From Anniella stebbinsi (taxonomy: Eukaryota; Chordata; Lepidosauria; Squamata; Anniellidae), in the NCBI GenBank assembly GCA_029215795.1, contig JARDYH010000004.1, forward strand, positions 221,829,517-221,893,516: a DNA stretch of 64,000 bases, read 5' to 3'. The position numbers were made by a program, and so were the translations under genes. How positions within the stretch are numbered: position 1 is the first letter of the stretch; every line of letters starts with the position of its first letter. The notes beneath the pieces were generated by a model. The model did not search any database. It saw only the letters and a program-made list of their open reading frames with translations, and was not told the DNA's origin. Positions 35,882 to 46,293 of this stretch are shown one piece after another.

Positions 35882-36021
35882 GTAAGTGCTCTCAAAGACT
35901 CTAAGCATCCTGTTTTATAAAAGCCAATCTGGTCCATGGAATGGGATGTTGGATTTGGCCATGAAAAGCCAGGCTTCAAATCTCTGCTCATTGTTTAATA
36001 TCTTGGATTGGCCTACAACAG

Positions 36022-36162
36022 ATTTCCACAACCTTGTGCCCTCTAGATATGTTGGATGATATCTCTGATCATCCCCAGCCCAAATGGAACTTGACCATGT
36101 TTTCTGGGGATAATGGGAGTTGTGGTTTGCTAGATCTGGAGGGCACTAGGTTGGGGAAGGCT
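36022..36162. repeat. fold-back repeat, CCTCCAGATGTTTTG family
   Basis: ttccacaaccttgtgccctc pairs with agggcactaggttggggaag. It lies about 140 bp downstream of the second SLC4A4 exon donor. Confidence 0.65.
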
Positions 36163-36404
36163 TGTGTACAAAGAGGATAATCCTGCAGGAATATAAAGAG
36201 ATTAGACTCAAGGCAAAGTCTGTGAGTGTGCAGAATTCAGTGGAATTTGCAGGATAATTCCCTATAGTTTACTGGGATGTGTTTCTTTTTTGCCAAGAGA
36301 AACAATGTTGTGTCTCCATGGGACTTAATTTGTACACTCTAGACGGACATGATGGGCTTTGCCAAGTCATGCTGCCTTTTACAGATTCAGGAATTTCCTG
36401 ACAA

Positions 36405-36945
36405 TTAAGCATGTTTTAATTATGACTGCTTTCTGGATGTATGGATGTATTTTGTGGATGTATTTTGGCGGGCCCAGTTTCTGAAGGTTTTCTGTATAGT
36501 TTTTTTAATGTGATGCCGGTGACTGATGTGACTAATGGAATAATTGTGACCTTTTCCTGTTGCCATAGTTCTTTGACTTCCGTGGCCAGTGGTGTATATT
36601 TTTCTCTCTCCTCCTTTTCCCTTTCTGCAACATTTTTGTCATTAGGTATTGCTATGTCAAGGAAGTACGTGTGTTTTTCTTGTTTTGTCTGTGACCATTA
36701 TGTCTAATCGGTTGCAAGGTATTTTGTCTTGTCCATGTGAATTGTTCTGTTCCAGTATATTTTATGATCTGCATTTTCCAAGATTGTTTTGGGTGAATAT
36801 GTATAGTGTGGTGTAGGATGTTTGATGAGGTTGAATTTGATGGCCAGTTGTTGGTGAATTATTTTTACAGTTATATTGTATCTGTCTGTATAGTCCATTC
36901 CTGCCAGAATTTTACATCCTCCTGTTACATGGTCTATTGTTTCTT
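36405..36945 (-). pseudogene. C-terminal part of a LINE with restriction-like endonuclease (R4/Dong-like)
   Basis: In minus-strand translation this reads ETIDHVTGGCKILAG (end of the zinc knuckle), MDYTDRYNITVKIIHQQLA, then, after a stop and frame changes, IMVTDKTRKTRV and a KYTPLATEVKELW block. These match the C-terminus of retrotransposons that carry a restriction-like endonuclease with the PD...D pattern, such as R4 and Dong. Only the last roughly 180 residues remain; the reverse transcriptase is missing. An (ATT)n repeat marks the 5' break at 36946. Assigned from motif memory only. Confidence 0.55.
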
Positions 36946-36946
36946 G

Positions 36947-36953
36947 GAATTGA

Positions 36954-36989
<36 letters not shown>

Positions 36990-36990
36990 G
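36947..36990. repeat. (ATT)n microsatellite
   Basis: About 14 ATT units at the broken end of the R4-like LINE fragment. Confidence 0.95.
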
Positions 36991-37652
36991 CTGAATGCTG
37001 GGCCTCAAGGCGGCTAAGTAAGTCCCTTTGTGTCTCCATGGGATTTTACATTTAATTTCCATTGCTTTTTCCAAACACAGTGTCTGGGGGTTTTTTGGTT
37101 GCAGAACTTGGAGTAAACTAGCAAGAAGTGAGATGATAAAGGACATAGAGGAATGGGGGCAGAGTTAGGCTGAGGGGGGGGGAAATAGGGTAAGGGGCTA
37201 AGGGGATATAGGGAGGAGCCGGCCAATACATGGGATCTTGTCCACTATGGAATCCCTGTCTCAATTTCCAAAATCTTTAACAGACAGCGCTTGCACGTTT
37301 ACAACAATTTCATCAAAGCATGGGGGCTAGAAATGTAATTTTAAAGAAACCAAGCAAAGACTCTTGGGAAACAAAGTTCTGTGCATGCATGCAGGACATG
37401 CAAAGGACTGTTTACATTTATATCAGTATCTACAGATGTTACAATCCTGTATGTAAAGCTGAATGTGCTGGTGGTGTGGGAATGTAACAGTTGAAGAGGG
37501 GGTGGGTTGCACAGCTAACATTACCATCCTGTAGTACCAGTTTGATTTGGAACAACTATTAACGCATGTAGATGACTACATGGTATTGTAATGTATGCAG
37601 CCTCTTATGCTGAGTGGGTGGCCTCCTCATCTGCCCTATTCATACAGTGGAG

Positions 37653-38158
37653 CTGTTCAGACAACACGCTAAACCATGGTTAGTCCGCTGACCTTTTTTT
37701 CCCCAGCAAATGGTTAGTGAGTGTGTTTAAACCATGGTTGTGCAGCCACCATGGTTAGGAATGGTTCACCCGACATGCTAAGCCATAATATTTAGCTAGG
37801 GTGACCATATGAAAAGAAGGACAGGGCTCCTGTACCTTTAACAGTTGCATAGAAAAGGGAATTTTCTGCAGCTGTCATTTGTATGCATGCAGCACCTGGT
37901 GAAATTCCCTCTTCATCACAACAGGTAAAGGGTGCCTCGCGTGACCAGATACAAAAGAGGGCAGGGCTCCTGCAGCTTTAACTGTTGTGATGAAGAGGGA
38001 ATTTCACCAGGTGCTGCATGCATACAAGAGACACCTGCTGAAATTCCCTTTTCTCTACAGCTGTTAAAGATACAGGAGCCCTGTCCTCCTTTTCGTAAGG
38101 TCACCGCAGCTTAGCTCAAAATGCTTAACCACTGTGGCTTAGCATGTTATCTGAACAG
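37653..38158. mobile_element. DNA element with CTGTTCAGACAACACGCTAA ends, host of a nested element
   Basis: Left end ctgttcagacaacacgctaa and right end ttagcatgttatctgaacag are imperfect inverted repeats; inside lie repeated accatggttag motifs. The fold-back element at 37799-38105 was inserted within it. No clear target duplication is seen. It probably belongs to a non-autonomous family related to 35103-35490 and 40840-41289. Confidence 0.6.
37799..38105. mobile_element. TA-type fold-back element, long form
   Basis: The left arm gggtgaccatatgaaaag is answered by cttttcgtaaggtcacc at the right end. In the middle, gcgtgaccagatacaaaaga repeats the terminal motif, so each half resembles a short-form copy. 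It sits inside the element spanning 37653-38158. The right flank (gc) does not match TA clearly. Confidence 0.85.
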
Positions 38159-38261
38159 GGTCAATGGAAAAAAGAACAAGCCATTTCAAAGGGGAAAAAA
38201 AGGAAAGATGGTCCTTTAAAATGCAGTTGTTTGCAGTATGAAGCTGCAAATCCTACACCAG

Positions 38262-38355
38262 CCTTCCCGAATCTGGTACCTTCAAAATATGTAGGACTAC
38301 AACTCCCATCCAACATGGCCATTGTTGTCCATGCATAGTCCAACACTTCTGGAAG
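38262..38355. repeat. fold-back repeat, CCTCCAGATGTTTTG family, partial
   Basis: ccttcccgaatctggtacct and gactacaactcccatccaac; right arm worn. About 130 bp before the third SLC4A4 exon. Confidence 0.5.
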
Positions 38356-38487
38356 TCACCAGATGTCCTACATGTATGCATACCGGGTGGAGGGGGATTT
38401 ACCAGCCTGGCAACAAACTTCCAGACAACGTCTTTCTCCTGATTTATTGTTTTCTTCTTTTCTTCTCTCCCCACTCTCCAACCCCAG

Positions 38488-38667
38488 AGATGGTTGTGGA
38501 CAACCAGATCGAGACGGGGCTACTGAAGCAAGACATGAAGGACAAGGTCACCTACACGCTGCTCAGGAAGCATCGGCACCAGACCAAAAAATCCAACCTG
38601 CGCTCATTGGCCGACATCGGGAAGACTGTCTCCAGTGCAAGTAGGATGTTTACCAACCCCGATAATG
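38488..38667 (+). CDS. SLC4A4: SLC4A4 third coding exon of the A isoform, with two alternative donors
   Basis: This 180-nt exon encodes residues 141-200: [20 protein letters not shown], then the basic stretch around [16 protein letters not shown], then [20 protein letters not shown] and the first base of a Gly codon. The acceptor follows a pyrimidine-rich tract ending aaccccag. It enters and leaves in phase 1. The full-length donor is AATG|gtaatg, a fairly weak site. An earlier donor, GCAA|gtagga at 38641, would remove exactly 27 nt and delete the nine residues RMFTNPDNG without a frame change. That matches the deletion known from mammalian NBCe1-D and NBCe1-E. The preceding intron is 2.6 kb and the following one is 16.6 kb. 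Confidence 0.97.
38641..38667 (+). promoter_or_regulatory. SLC4A4: 27-nt segment between two alternative 5' splice sites
   Basis: GTAGGA at 38641 and GTAATG at 38668 are two donors exactly 27 nt apart. Either leaves A or G to pair with GC at the start of the exon at 55224, so the frame is kept. Using the first removes RMFTNPDNG. This is the nine-residue deletion described for mammalian NBCe1-D/E. Confidence 0.8.
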
Positions 38668-39976
38668 GTAATGCAGAGGCCAGTGGGCCGTGGCGTTCCC
38701 TTAGAGACCCACAGAACCCCCCACTAACTCCACGTCACCTCATGGCATCGCATCTAACCCATGACTAGAGTAGCAGACCATACTGACTGCCGTCTCAGTT
38801 ATGGCTTCTGAAGGCTTCTAACGCTGTGGCGCATTGCTCTAACCATATCTCCGCTGCCAACTGGGAAAAGATATGGGCATGTTTTCGTTTTCGTTAGTCT
38901 TAGTTAATCGCTTGGGCAAGTAAAAAGCTGAGTAAAGCATCTGGTGTTACACACACATAGCATGTCCTCCGAAGCTGAATGTGAAAGACTGAGCTATGTC
39001 AAACCCACTAGGCCTAGGTAGCCTACCTTGGCAGCATCATTGGTTGTAAAGAAAATCGGTCTACAGTATTTTTACTACTGGTCTCCATGATCACAGCAGG
39101 CAACCTAAGATCTGGGAACAAATTCCAGGAATTGGTGCATTAATCAGGACGGGATGAGTTAAGTCCTCCCCTCCCACTTCATTCTTACGGAGAAAAGTTT
39201 GAAAGTGCAACTGTGTTATGTCCAAAAGCTTCAGAAACCGAAAAGGCAAGCAGAGTTATCACCAACAGCGTTATTGTTTGGAAATCTCATGATTTCTAAG
39301 CTTATGATCTTGAACAGGTAGGAGATAGCAGTGCTTAAGGATCTGCATCCCTGTGTGGATGAGAGGGGTCTTACTCTGCTTCTCAACATGCCAGGAACCC
39401 CCCCCCCCCGATTTAGAATAAAAGTAAAGAAAAACACGGGGCCCATAATTAAAAATTTACAACTCACATGATTGCAACAAAAAAGATGCAGCGTATTGAC
39501 CGTCTGGGGTCAGGTATACCCTCCATAGAAATCCACAATTTAATAATTCTCTAATATTTGTAAAGTTGTAAGATGCTTCATTTGGGAATGTAAGTGGTAA
39601 GTTGCACCTTTGTTTCAAACACTTTGTCCCAGTCTATGGTCAGGTCACTTGTTTGGGGCTTTCCCCTGGTGTATAAAGGCTAGAAGTCCAAGGGTCAGGA
39701 AAGCAGTGGAGACAAATGTTTCTAGCATCTGGGCAATGCAGAGTGTGGGAGCCAGAGTCCGCTTTTATGGGCCTGTTGGGACCGTACCAACAGGGTACAG
39801 TCTTCCATAATCTTAAAAAGAAAAGGAAACCCACAAAAATGCAGCTAGAAAACTAGTGTATCAGGGAGAAAGCTTAAAAGCTACACTTTATCCTGATACG
39901 CTGGATTTCGAGGAGCAGGAAGTCTTATATGCGGGACTACTTGACTTTGCAACTTCTCATCTGCATACAGTCTTAG

Positions 39977-40106
39977 CAGGGGTGGGGAATGTGTCACTGT
40001 CCAGATGTTGGTTGCTTGCACCTCCCATCAGCCCTAACTAACATAGCCAGTGGTGAGGAATGATGGGAGTTGCAGTCCGAGACCATCTGGAGGGCCGTAA
40101 CTTGCC
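39977..40106. repeat. fold-back repeat, CCTCCAGATGTTTTG family
   Basis: gtccagatgttggttgcttg pairs with gaccatctggagggccgtaa; centre ctaactaacatagccagtgg. Confidence 0.62.
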
Positions 40107-40379
40107 TTCCAGATTTGCATAGGCGAAAACAGACAATGAGCGTACAATCTCGCATCAAAGCATAATGCAGTAAAACGCATAATTGAAAAAAGGCTCACAT
40201 GAAATGCAATATTCAACTAAAATGGCCGTTCAAAGCCAGCCCCCGCAAAGAGAAAAGGTACAATCCTCACTGGGTAACACTGGTTTGCATGATGCTTTAT
40301 TCAGGTTTTAGGAACAAATCATTCCATATAATATGCTCCATACGTGTCTATTATAATATTGCTGCCAGCTGATTTTATG

Positions 40380-40475
40380 TATTTATTTATTTGTCTGTTT
40401 ATTTATCTGAAGTGTTTCTATGCCACTCTGCCACCACAAAGGCTTCCAGGGTGGCTTACATGTAATCACCACACC
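40380..40475 (-). repeat. LINE tail fragment
   Basis: tttatttatttgtctgttta then tctatgccactctgccacca and ccagggtggcttacatgtaa. Confidence 0.5.
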
Positions 40476-40839
40476 CTCTTTGCTTTTGGCCCCGCCCACC
40501 ACTACATCACGCCCTCTGAGAGCTTCTTAGAAATGGAATATGGCATTTGGGCTGAAACACCCTCCATGCCCTAGGGCCAAATGCCAGCTTTCCCCTCTTG
40601 GTCCCCCCAGTGAAGTGAAGTGAAGTGATGCTTTCTGCGTCAAATACTGACATGTAGCACTGACCAGATATGCCTAGTCCCTTCCAATCTTCATCCTGCG
40701 TATCCTCACAACCCCACTGTTGCGTTTGGCCACTTCAGTCTCCATTACAGAATAATATAGCTGCTCCAGATTGCTTTCCTCCTTGCGTTGTTAGTATGGA
40801 CATGTGAAAACAGGCATGTCTGGGGGGGGGGGGGAGACA

Positions 40840-41289
40840 CAATGGCTGAATTCGGACAACACGATAGTCAATGGTGGGATAATAATCAACTTTACAGTTG
40901 TTCATCTAGAGGGTACTCCTCACACAACATGGTAATAAGTAATCAACCGTGGTGTGGTTTAGGATCAGCGCTGAGTTGACTATGGCAGCATTCGGACGAC
41001 AGGATAGTCAATACAACTGACGATTGTTTCCTCCCACCCAGTTGCTTATTGTGTTGTCCGAATTCAGCCAATGGCTCAATTTGGACGATACTTTAAACAA
41101 CGGGGCTTCGGGCTAAACAACGTGCAAGCCCGTCGTTTCGCTCCGTTGTTTAAATTGCCTGATTAGCGTACTGTCAGTTGTGTATGCATTGTGTGTTACT
41201 CCCCACACGACAAAATAAGCAACACAACTGACGATTGTTCCCCCCCCCCCCCCCCCGTTGCCTAATATGTCATCCGAATTCAGCCATTG
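40840..41289. mobile_element. two adjoining DNA elements with CAATGGCTGAATTCGGAC ends
   Basis: CAATGGCTGAATTCGGAC opens the segment and GTCATCCGAATTCAGCCATTG closes it. In the middle, ttgtccgaattcagccaatg runs directly into gctcaatttggacgatac, so two copies stand end to end, sharing CAATGG. Their right ends both contain acaactgacgattgtt. A 16-base C-run lies at about 41240. Confidence 0.6.
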
Positions 41290-41756
41290 AGTACTTTGAA
41301 AGTCATGTTTATATCGATATCAAGAGAGACGGTCACGGCAGCAGTGCTTGGAAGGATTTATGTCTTTAGAAGGCTGCGTTCAACGTAAAAAAAAAAACTG
41401 AAGCACAAACCTAATAAAATAAGGAAAAGGTACAAGAACTGTAACAAAGCATTACTTTAGTAGTGATAAAGAAAACAATTCTGGGCAGCAGACTACAGTC
41501 TAAAGCTTTTGAGATTTTTTTTAAAAAATCTATTATTACCTGCAAAACACATAAATAGATGACCCCCCCCCCCCCCCCCAAAATCCCAGGAGAGACTGTA
41601 GCCAAGGACTGGGGCAACCTGCCTCATGTATAGATGGCCCCCAGAGTAGAGCCTCCCCAGGTGATCTCAAGACATGGGGGGGGAGTTCATGTGGAAAAAG
41701 GCATTCTCTGAGATTGTTTCCAGTTGACTGATGGGAAAGCATGAGTTGTCACAATT

Positions 41757-42115
41757 TATTTATTTATTTATTTACAATATTTATATACCGCTCCCTATCC
41801 GAGGATTTCGGAGTGGTGAACAAACGGGATAAAAGAATAAAAACAGAATAAAAACATCACTAAATATTACATTTTAAAAGAACGGGTACAGATTGAGCTA
41901 CGGCCGGTCATTCTGGGAAGGCTTCATGGAACAATAATGTTTTCAGGAGGCACCGAAAACGATACAACATTGGTGCCTGCCTGACCTCCAGCGGCAGGGA
42001 GTTCCATAAGAAGGGGGCCACCACACTGAAGGCTCTTCTCCTGGTGGACTCCGGTCGGGCCATAGGTCCATGTGGGACCACCAGGAACATGCCCTCAGAT
42101 GCCCTCAGTGGCTAG
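41757..42115 (-). mobile_element. L2-type LINE 3' end with coding remnant
   Basis: The minus strand encodes RRRAFSVVAPFLWNSLPLEV then KTLLFHEAF, one of the best preserved L2-like C-termini here, followed by tatataccgctccctatccg in the tail. Confidence 0.8.
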
Positions 42116-42339
42116 GCAGGTTGGTGAGGGAGAAGGCACTCTCTCAGGTATCAGTGAGACAACGGCAGAGGCTGGATTCTGCAGTGCATGCATCCTAAAT
42201 CCCAGCCCATTTCTGTATCCACTGGTCTAAAATATTTGAATTCCTTAAGAGAGGATTTCAATGCTGAGAGCTGGAACTATTCTCAAATGCTGTTTCTGCT
42301 AGACTTTGCTTTTTGTTCCAGGCTGCTCTTGCATACTGT

Positions 42340-42910
42340 GGCCGCATCTACACTGGCCTTTTGAGCTGGGATAGCCCCTGGGTGGTCCCTGTGAGTCCAA
42401 AGGACGCACAGGGACTCCCGGGGGCAGGGGGGATGGGCACGGGTTTCCCCTGGGAAAAGAGATCCCGGAGGAAACTTGAATCTTCCCGCAGTCCCGGGAA
42501 CGTCCTGAGACTGTGGGAGATGTGGCCACCCGTCCGGGCTGCTGCCGCGCTTACTCACAAGTAAGCGCGGCAGCATAAAAGGGCACGCAGCTGCACCGCG
42601 CGACTCTGTGCCCATCTGGGAGGGTGGGGGGCAAGTTTGCCATCCCCAGGATGGCGGGGGGAGGGTGGGGGGGGGCTGATTTCGGGTGGGATTAAAAAAA
42701 ACAATTTACTGGTTTTCGTTGGAGCACAACTGTGCTCTTCATGGCTCCTAAAAAAAAATTAAAAAAATGGCAGGCGTGACATGTGACAGCCTGGGAGGAA
42801 GCCGGGTCTTCACACTTCCTCATTTGGACTACAGCAACGATCCTGGAAGCAGCTACTTCCGGGACCCTCCCCCCTCCCTTCCTCTACACCTGTATGGTGT
42901 AGAAATGGCC
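42340..42910. mobile_element. GC-rich DNA element, third and longest copy
   Basis: Begins ggccgcatctacactggcc and ends tatggtgtagaaatggcc, imperfect inverted repeats. It shares gtggtccctgtgagtccaaa and cacagggactcccggggg with the fragment at 60410, and atcctggaagcagctacttc with 20500-20890. Confidence 0.6.
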
Positions 42911-43468
42911 TGCGTGTCATGCATATTTGGTGCTGGTGTTTAATGTAGCACAAACAGCATTCCGGGTATTGTAAATAGATCATGAGTGAGGAACTAAAGG
43001 CCCAGAGGCCAAATTCTGCCCTCCTAGGGGTACTAATTTGGCCCTCCATGGTATCTGAGATCACCACTTCCCCCTACTCCCTTCACCCCACTCACATTGT
43101 TTGGGGGTTTCCCTGCTTTTTTACAACCCCCGCTCCCATATGCACATACACTCTAAAAGAACAAAATGCATCCCCTAAGCCCTAGTTGTTGGTAGTAAGA
43201 GCTTTAAGCTAAAATAGACTGGTATTTGGGGTATTGTTTTGTAGTTTTGGTCTCTCCCCTTTTTTCTTTGGAACAACACCTTTTCTCCTCGGCCCTCGCT
43301 CACCACTGCGGCCCCCGAGAGGTTCTCGTACTGACAGAGGTTCCCCATCCCTAATATACATGAACAAGACCGGGGCAGAAGGGAAAAGACAGGAATTTAA
43401 CAAATGTGTAACAGGGATGTGGCCAGAGAGAGGATTTAGATAACTGCTTTCATGTGTGTCTAGATTCT

Positions 43469-43601
43469 GGGCGAAATCCAACACAACTCCTACTTAGAGC
43501 AGACCCATTGAACTTAATGGGATTTAAGCTGTCATGACTTACTTAAATATCATTCGTTTCAATGAGTCTGCTCTAAGTAGGATTTGTGTTGGATTTTACC
43601 C
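43469..43601. mobile_element. fold-back element of about 130 bp
   Basis: gggcgaaatccaacacaact pairs with the right end gtgttggattttaccc, and tacttagagcagacccattg with atgagtctgctctaagta. A short non-autonomous DNA element; I know similar ones from reptile genomes. Confidence 0.65.
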
Positions 43602-44084
43602 TCAGGTTTTAAGCATACAGTTTACCCAGGTGGGACGTGCATTGAAGTATTTAGACATGCTCAGCAGCAGCGCAGCCAAAAGCAAAGGGAGGCTGAGACC
43701 AAATCTATTGAGCTGTTGTGGACTGCGTAGACATGGGATCTCCCACAAGGTGCCCATGAGCGGACACTGCTTTTGGTGGCCAGCCTGCTTCATGCCTCTC
43801 CTGATTTCTATTTATTTCTTAAGATGCTTTTAATTATTGTTTAAACTGTTGCACATTTCTTAAGACTCTTTTCATTATTTTTTAAAAAAACTGCTACAAA
43901 TCATTTTTGGCATGCTGCAAAGTGAAGCGCTTTCCTCCAGGGCTATTTATATTTCAGTTCAAAAAAGTATTTTTGGGTTCTGGTGTCCAGGCCCCCATCT
44001 CTGCCTTGTACTTAGGTTCTTGTGCAAGCTACTTCTCTTCTGGCCTTGCTATCTTTCCTTCTGGGAAATGAGTGTTTTGTGACC

Positions 44085-44220
44085 AGCCATGCCCGCCATG
44101 GTAGCCATTTTATGAATCGGCCGCAAGCCCCCATGGCAGCCATTTTGTGAGAGCATCCACGACAGACTCTCAAACTTTGAAATATGCTCACCGACCCAAA
44201 AAGGTTGGGGACCACAGGAG
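44085..44220 (-). repeat. dispersed repeat, reverse copy of 18105-18235
   Basis: Contains cccatggcagccattttgtg, a second shorter tagccattttatgaatcggc, and accgacccaaaaaggttggg. Confidence 0.55.
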
Positions 44221-44526
44221 TAGACTGTGTAGGCTTAGGCCACAGAGCTCTTTGGGACAACTATGAGCAATTTTGGGCTCTACAGTTGGTTGGCAGTAGG
44301 AATCCACTGGATTAGCTAGGCTTGGTTTAAATACTAGGAGCCCTGCCTTTGGCATTTGCATTTGACATAAGTTCCATGGCTTTCAATGGGTGTATAAGTG
44401 TGGATCCAAACTATAATGCCTGTGTTTTATTTAGGGCATAGTTGGAGCCATAGTGGTCCAGGAAATTAGATGGTCAGACAAACAGGACATCTGCCCAGCC
44501 ATGTACTTCATTGGAACTATGCATGT

Positions 44527-44715
44527 TAGAACATAAGAGGAGCCATGCTTTATCAGACCAAGGGTCCATCTAGTCCAGCATTCTGTTCACACAATGACCG
44601 GCCAGCTGTTGACCAGGAACCCAAATAAGGACATGAGTGCAACATCACCCTCCCACCCAGGTTCCCCAGCAACTGGTGTAGATAGGCTTGCCTCTGCTGC
44701 TGGAGGTAGCACATG
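44527..44715 (-). mobile_element. dispersed retro-repeat, minus-strand copy
   Basis: agaacataagaggagccatg, gggtccatctagtccagcat, cacaatgaccggccagctgt and ccagcaactggtgtagatag mirror 14060-14345. Confidence 0.62.
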
Positions 44716-44758
44716 CTGGACTATGAGAAAAACCTATTCACGTTCACATAGTTTTATA

Positions 44759-45074
44759 GGGTGACCAGATAAAATCCAGGTCATGGCTCATGTAACTTTA
44801 ACAGTTGTAGAAAGAAGGGCATTTCAGCCAATGTCATTTGTATGCAATTAGTTCCTGGTGAAATTCCCTCTTCATCACAACTGTTAAAGTTGCAGGGGCC
44901 CTGCCTTCTTTTGTATATGGTCACTCTAGTATAGTGCATGCACCTTTAACTGTTGTGATGAAGAGGGAATTTCACCAGGAACTAATTGCATACAAATGAC
45001 TCTGGCTGAAATTCCCTGTTCTCTACAACTGTTAAAGTTACATGAGTCCTGACCTGGATTTTATCTGGTCAGCC
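44759..45074. mobile_element. TA-flanked fold-back element, long form (316 bp)
   Basis: Ends gggtgaccagataaaatcca and tggattttatctggtcagcc pair, with TA on both sides. The centre (near 44905-44945) holds an inner terminal motif tatggtcactctagtatagt. The outer 35 bp differ from the other copies (gataaaatccaggtcatgg), compatibly in both arms, so it may be a subfamily. Confidence 0.85.
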
Positions 45075-46041
45075 TAGTTTAGAAGCTTGTCACCAATGGA
45101 TATTGGTTCAAGAGAAGATAGTACCATGACTGAATGTTAAGCCAGTGACCATGCTAGAAATACGAAACTTTGTGAACCCATCTGTAGCCCTTAGTATAAA
45201 GCAATCGTTTGGAAGCAGAGAGTTTAATCATTTATTAATCCTGATTACTTATTTAAACTAGATGTTGTTAAAAATGCATCAAGAGCTCAGCAGTAAACAA
45301 TAAGGCTTACTGTCAGGCAGAAGAAGGGGATTTTATTCATTTGAGCGTATTTCAGGTTATTCTAAGCAGCTAAATAATGCATCAACATATCTTTAAAAAT
45401 AATGAGCGCAGAGAGAGGAACAGAAGAGAAAGGTGTGTGAAAGAAGAGATGTTTCTCCAGGTGACAGTTAAGAAGAGTCAGCAGCTAAGTCATTAGCACA
45501 CCATTTAAAGTGTTACAAAATTGAATATGTTTTTGTTCATGATGTGCGTGTTGGCAATGAATAATGATCAAAACAGAAGCCATCTTCTTTCCAGATGCTC
45601 AGATTTCAGTTGTTTTCTAGATGCTAATGCCAGAATGAGGCCCATTTCTCAACATGAATTACCATTGAAAGAAAGCTTGCAAAGTATTGGCCAACCTGTA
45701 CGTCATTGGTTGTAGAGTGACCTGTAGTTAGTAACAAAATGTTTTACAATAAAGTTTTGAAAACCTGTTTGTTGGGGATAGGTGTTCAGAACAAGAGGAA
45801 ATTTAAACAGAAACTTAAATAACACCTAGGACATGTTTGCAGTGAGAATGATAGCAGTTCTCACTCATCACTTAGGTGGCAAAGATCAAGATATGCCTTC
45901 CAAAGCAATTTTATCGTGTCCCTGATAGCCACCATATCTTTATCCGTATGTGGCAATTTTTTATGTAATGCTCACTCTAGATGCAATCAACAAAAGAAGA
46001 AACTGGATTTTTATTTAAATCTGATGTGTTTTATTAACCTA

Positions 46042-46089
46042 GGCTGACCATATGAAAAGGAGGACAGGGCTCATGTAACTTTAACAGTT
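46042..46089 (+). repeat. left part of a TA-flanked fold-back element, split by the LINE
   Basis: ggctgaccatatgaaaagg and the following bases match the left terminal inverted repeat of the family seen at 13094, 37799, 44759, 59141 and 59603. TA lies at 46040-46041. The match breaks off after taacagtt, where the LINE tail begins, and resumes near 49616. Confidence 0.85.
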
Positions 46090-46293
46090 TATTTATTTTA
46101 TTTATTTATTGCATTTGGGCGGTTCACAAAAATTAAAACCATGAAATCATTTTAAAATATATAAAACAAACCACAATCTAAAAACACAAAATAACATACA
46201 ATATAAAAACACAACCAGAATAAAACCAAGCAGCAGGAATTAATACAGATTAAAATAGAAATTTAAAACAGCAAGGATTAAAATTGAGTTAAT

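Noticed and set aside
35659..35904. 81-codon plus-strand frame over the second exon
   Set aside because: It is the SLC4A4 exon 35721-35881 plus intron bases on each side, not a separate gene.
38322..38768. 148-codon plus-strand open frame over the third exon
   Set aside because: Only 38488-38667 is exon; the rest is intron read-through past the donors.
41240..41290. CRISPR-like or phage-like signals
   Set aside because: The repeats are vertebrate transposon ends and microsatellites; nothing prokaryotic is present in the window.
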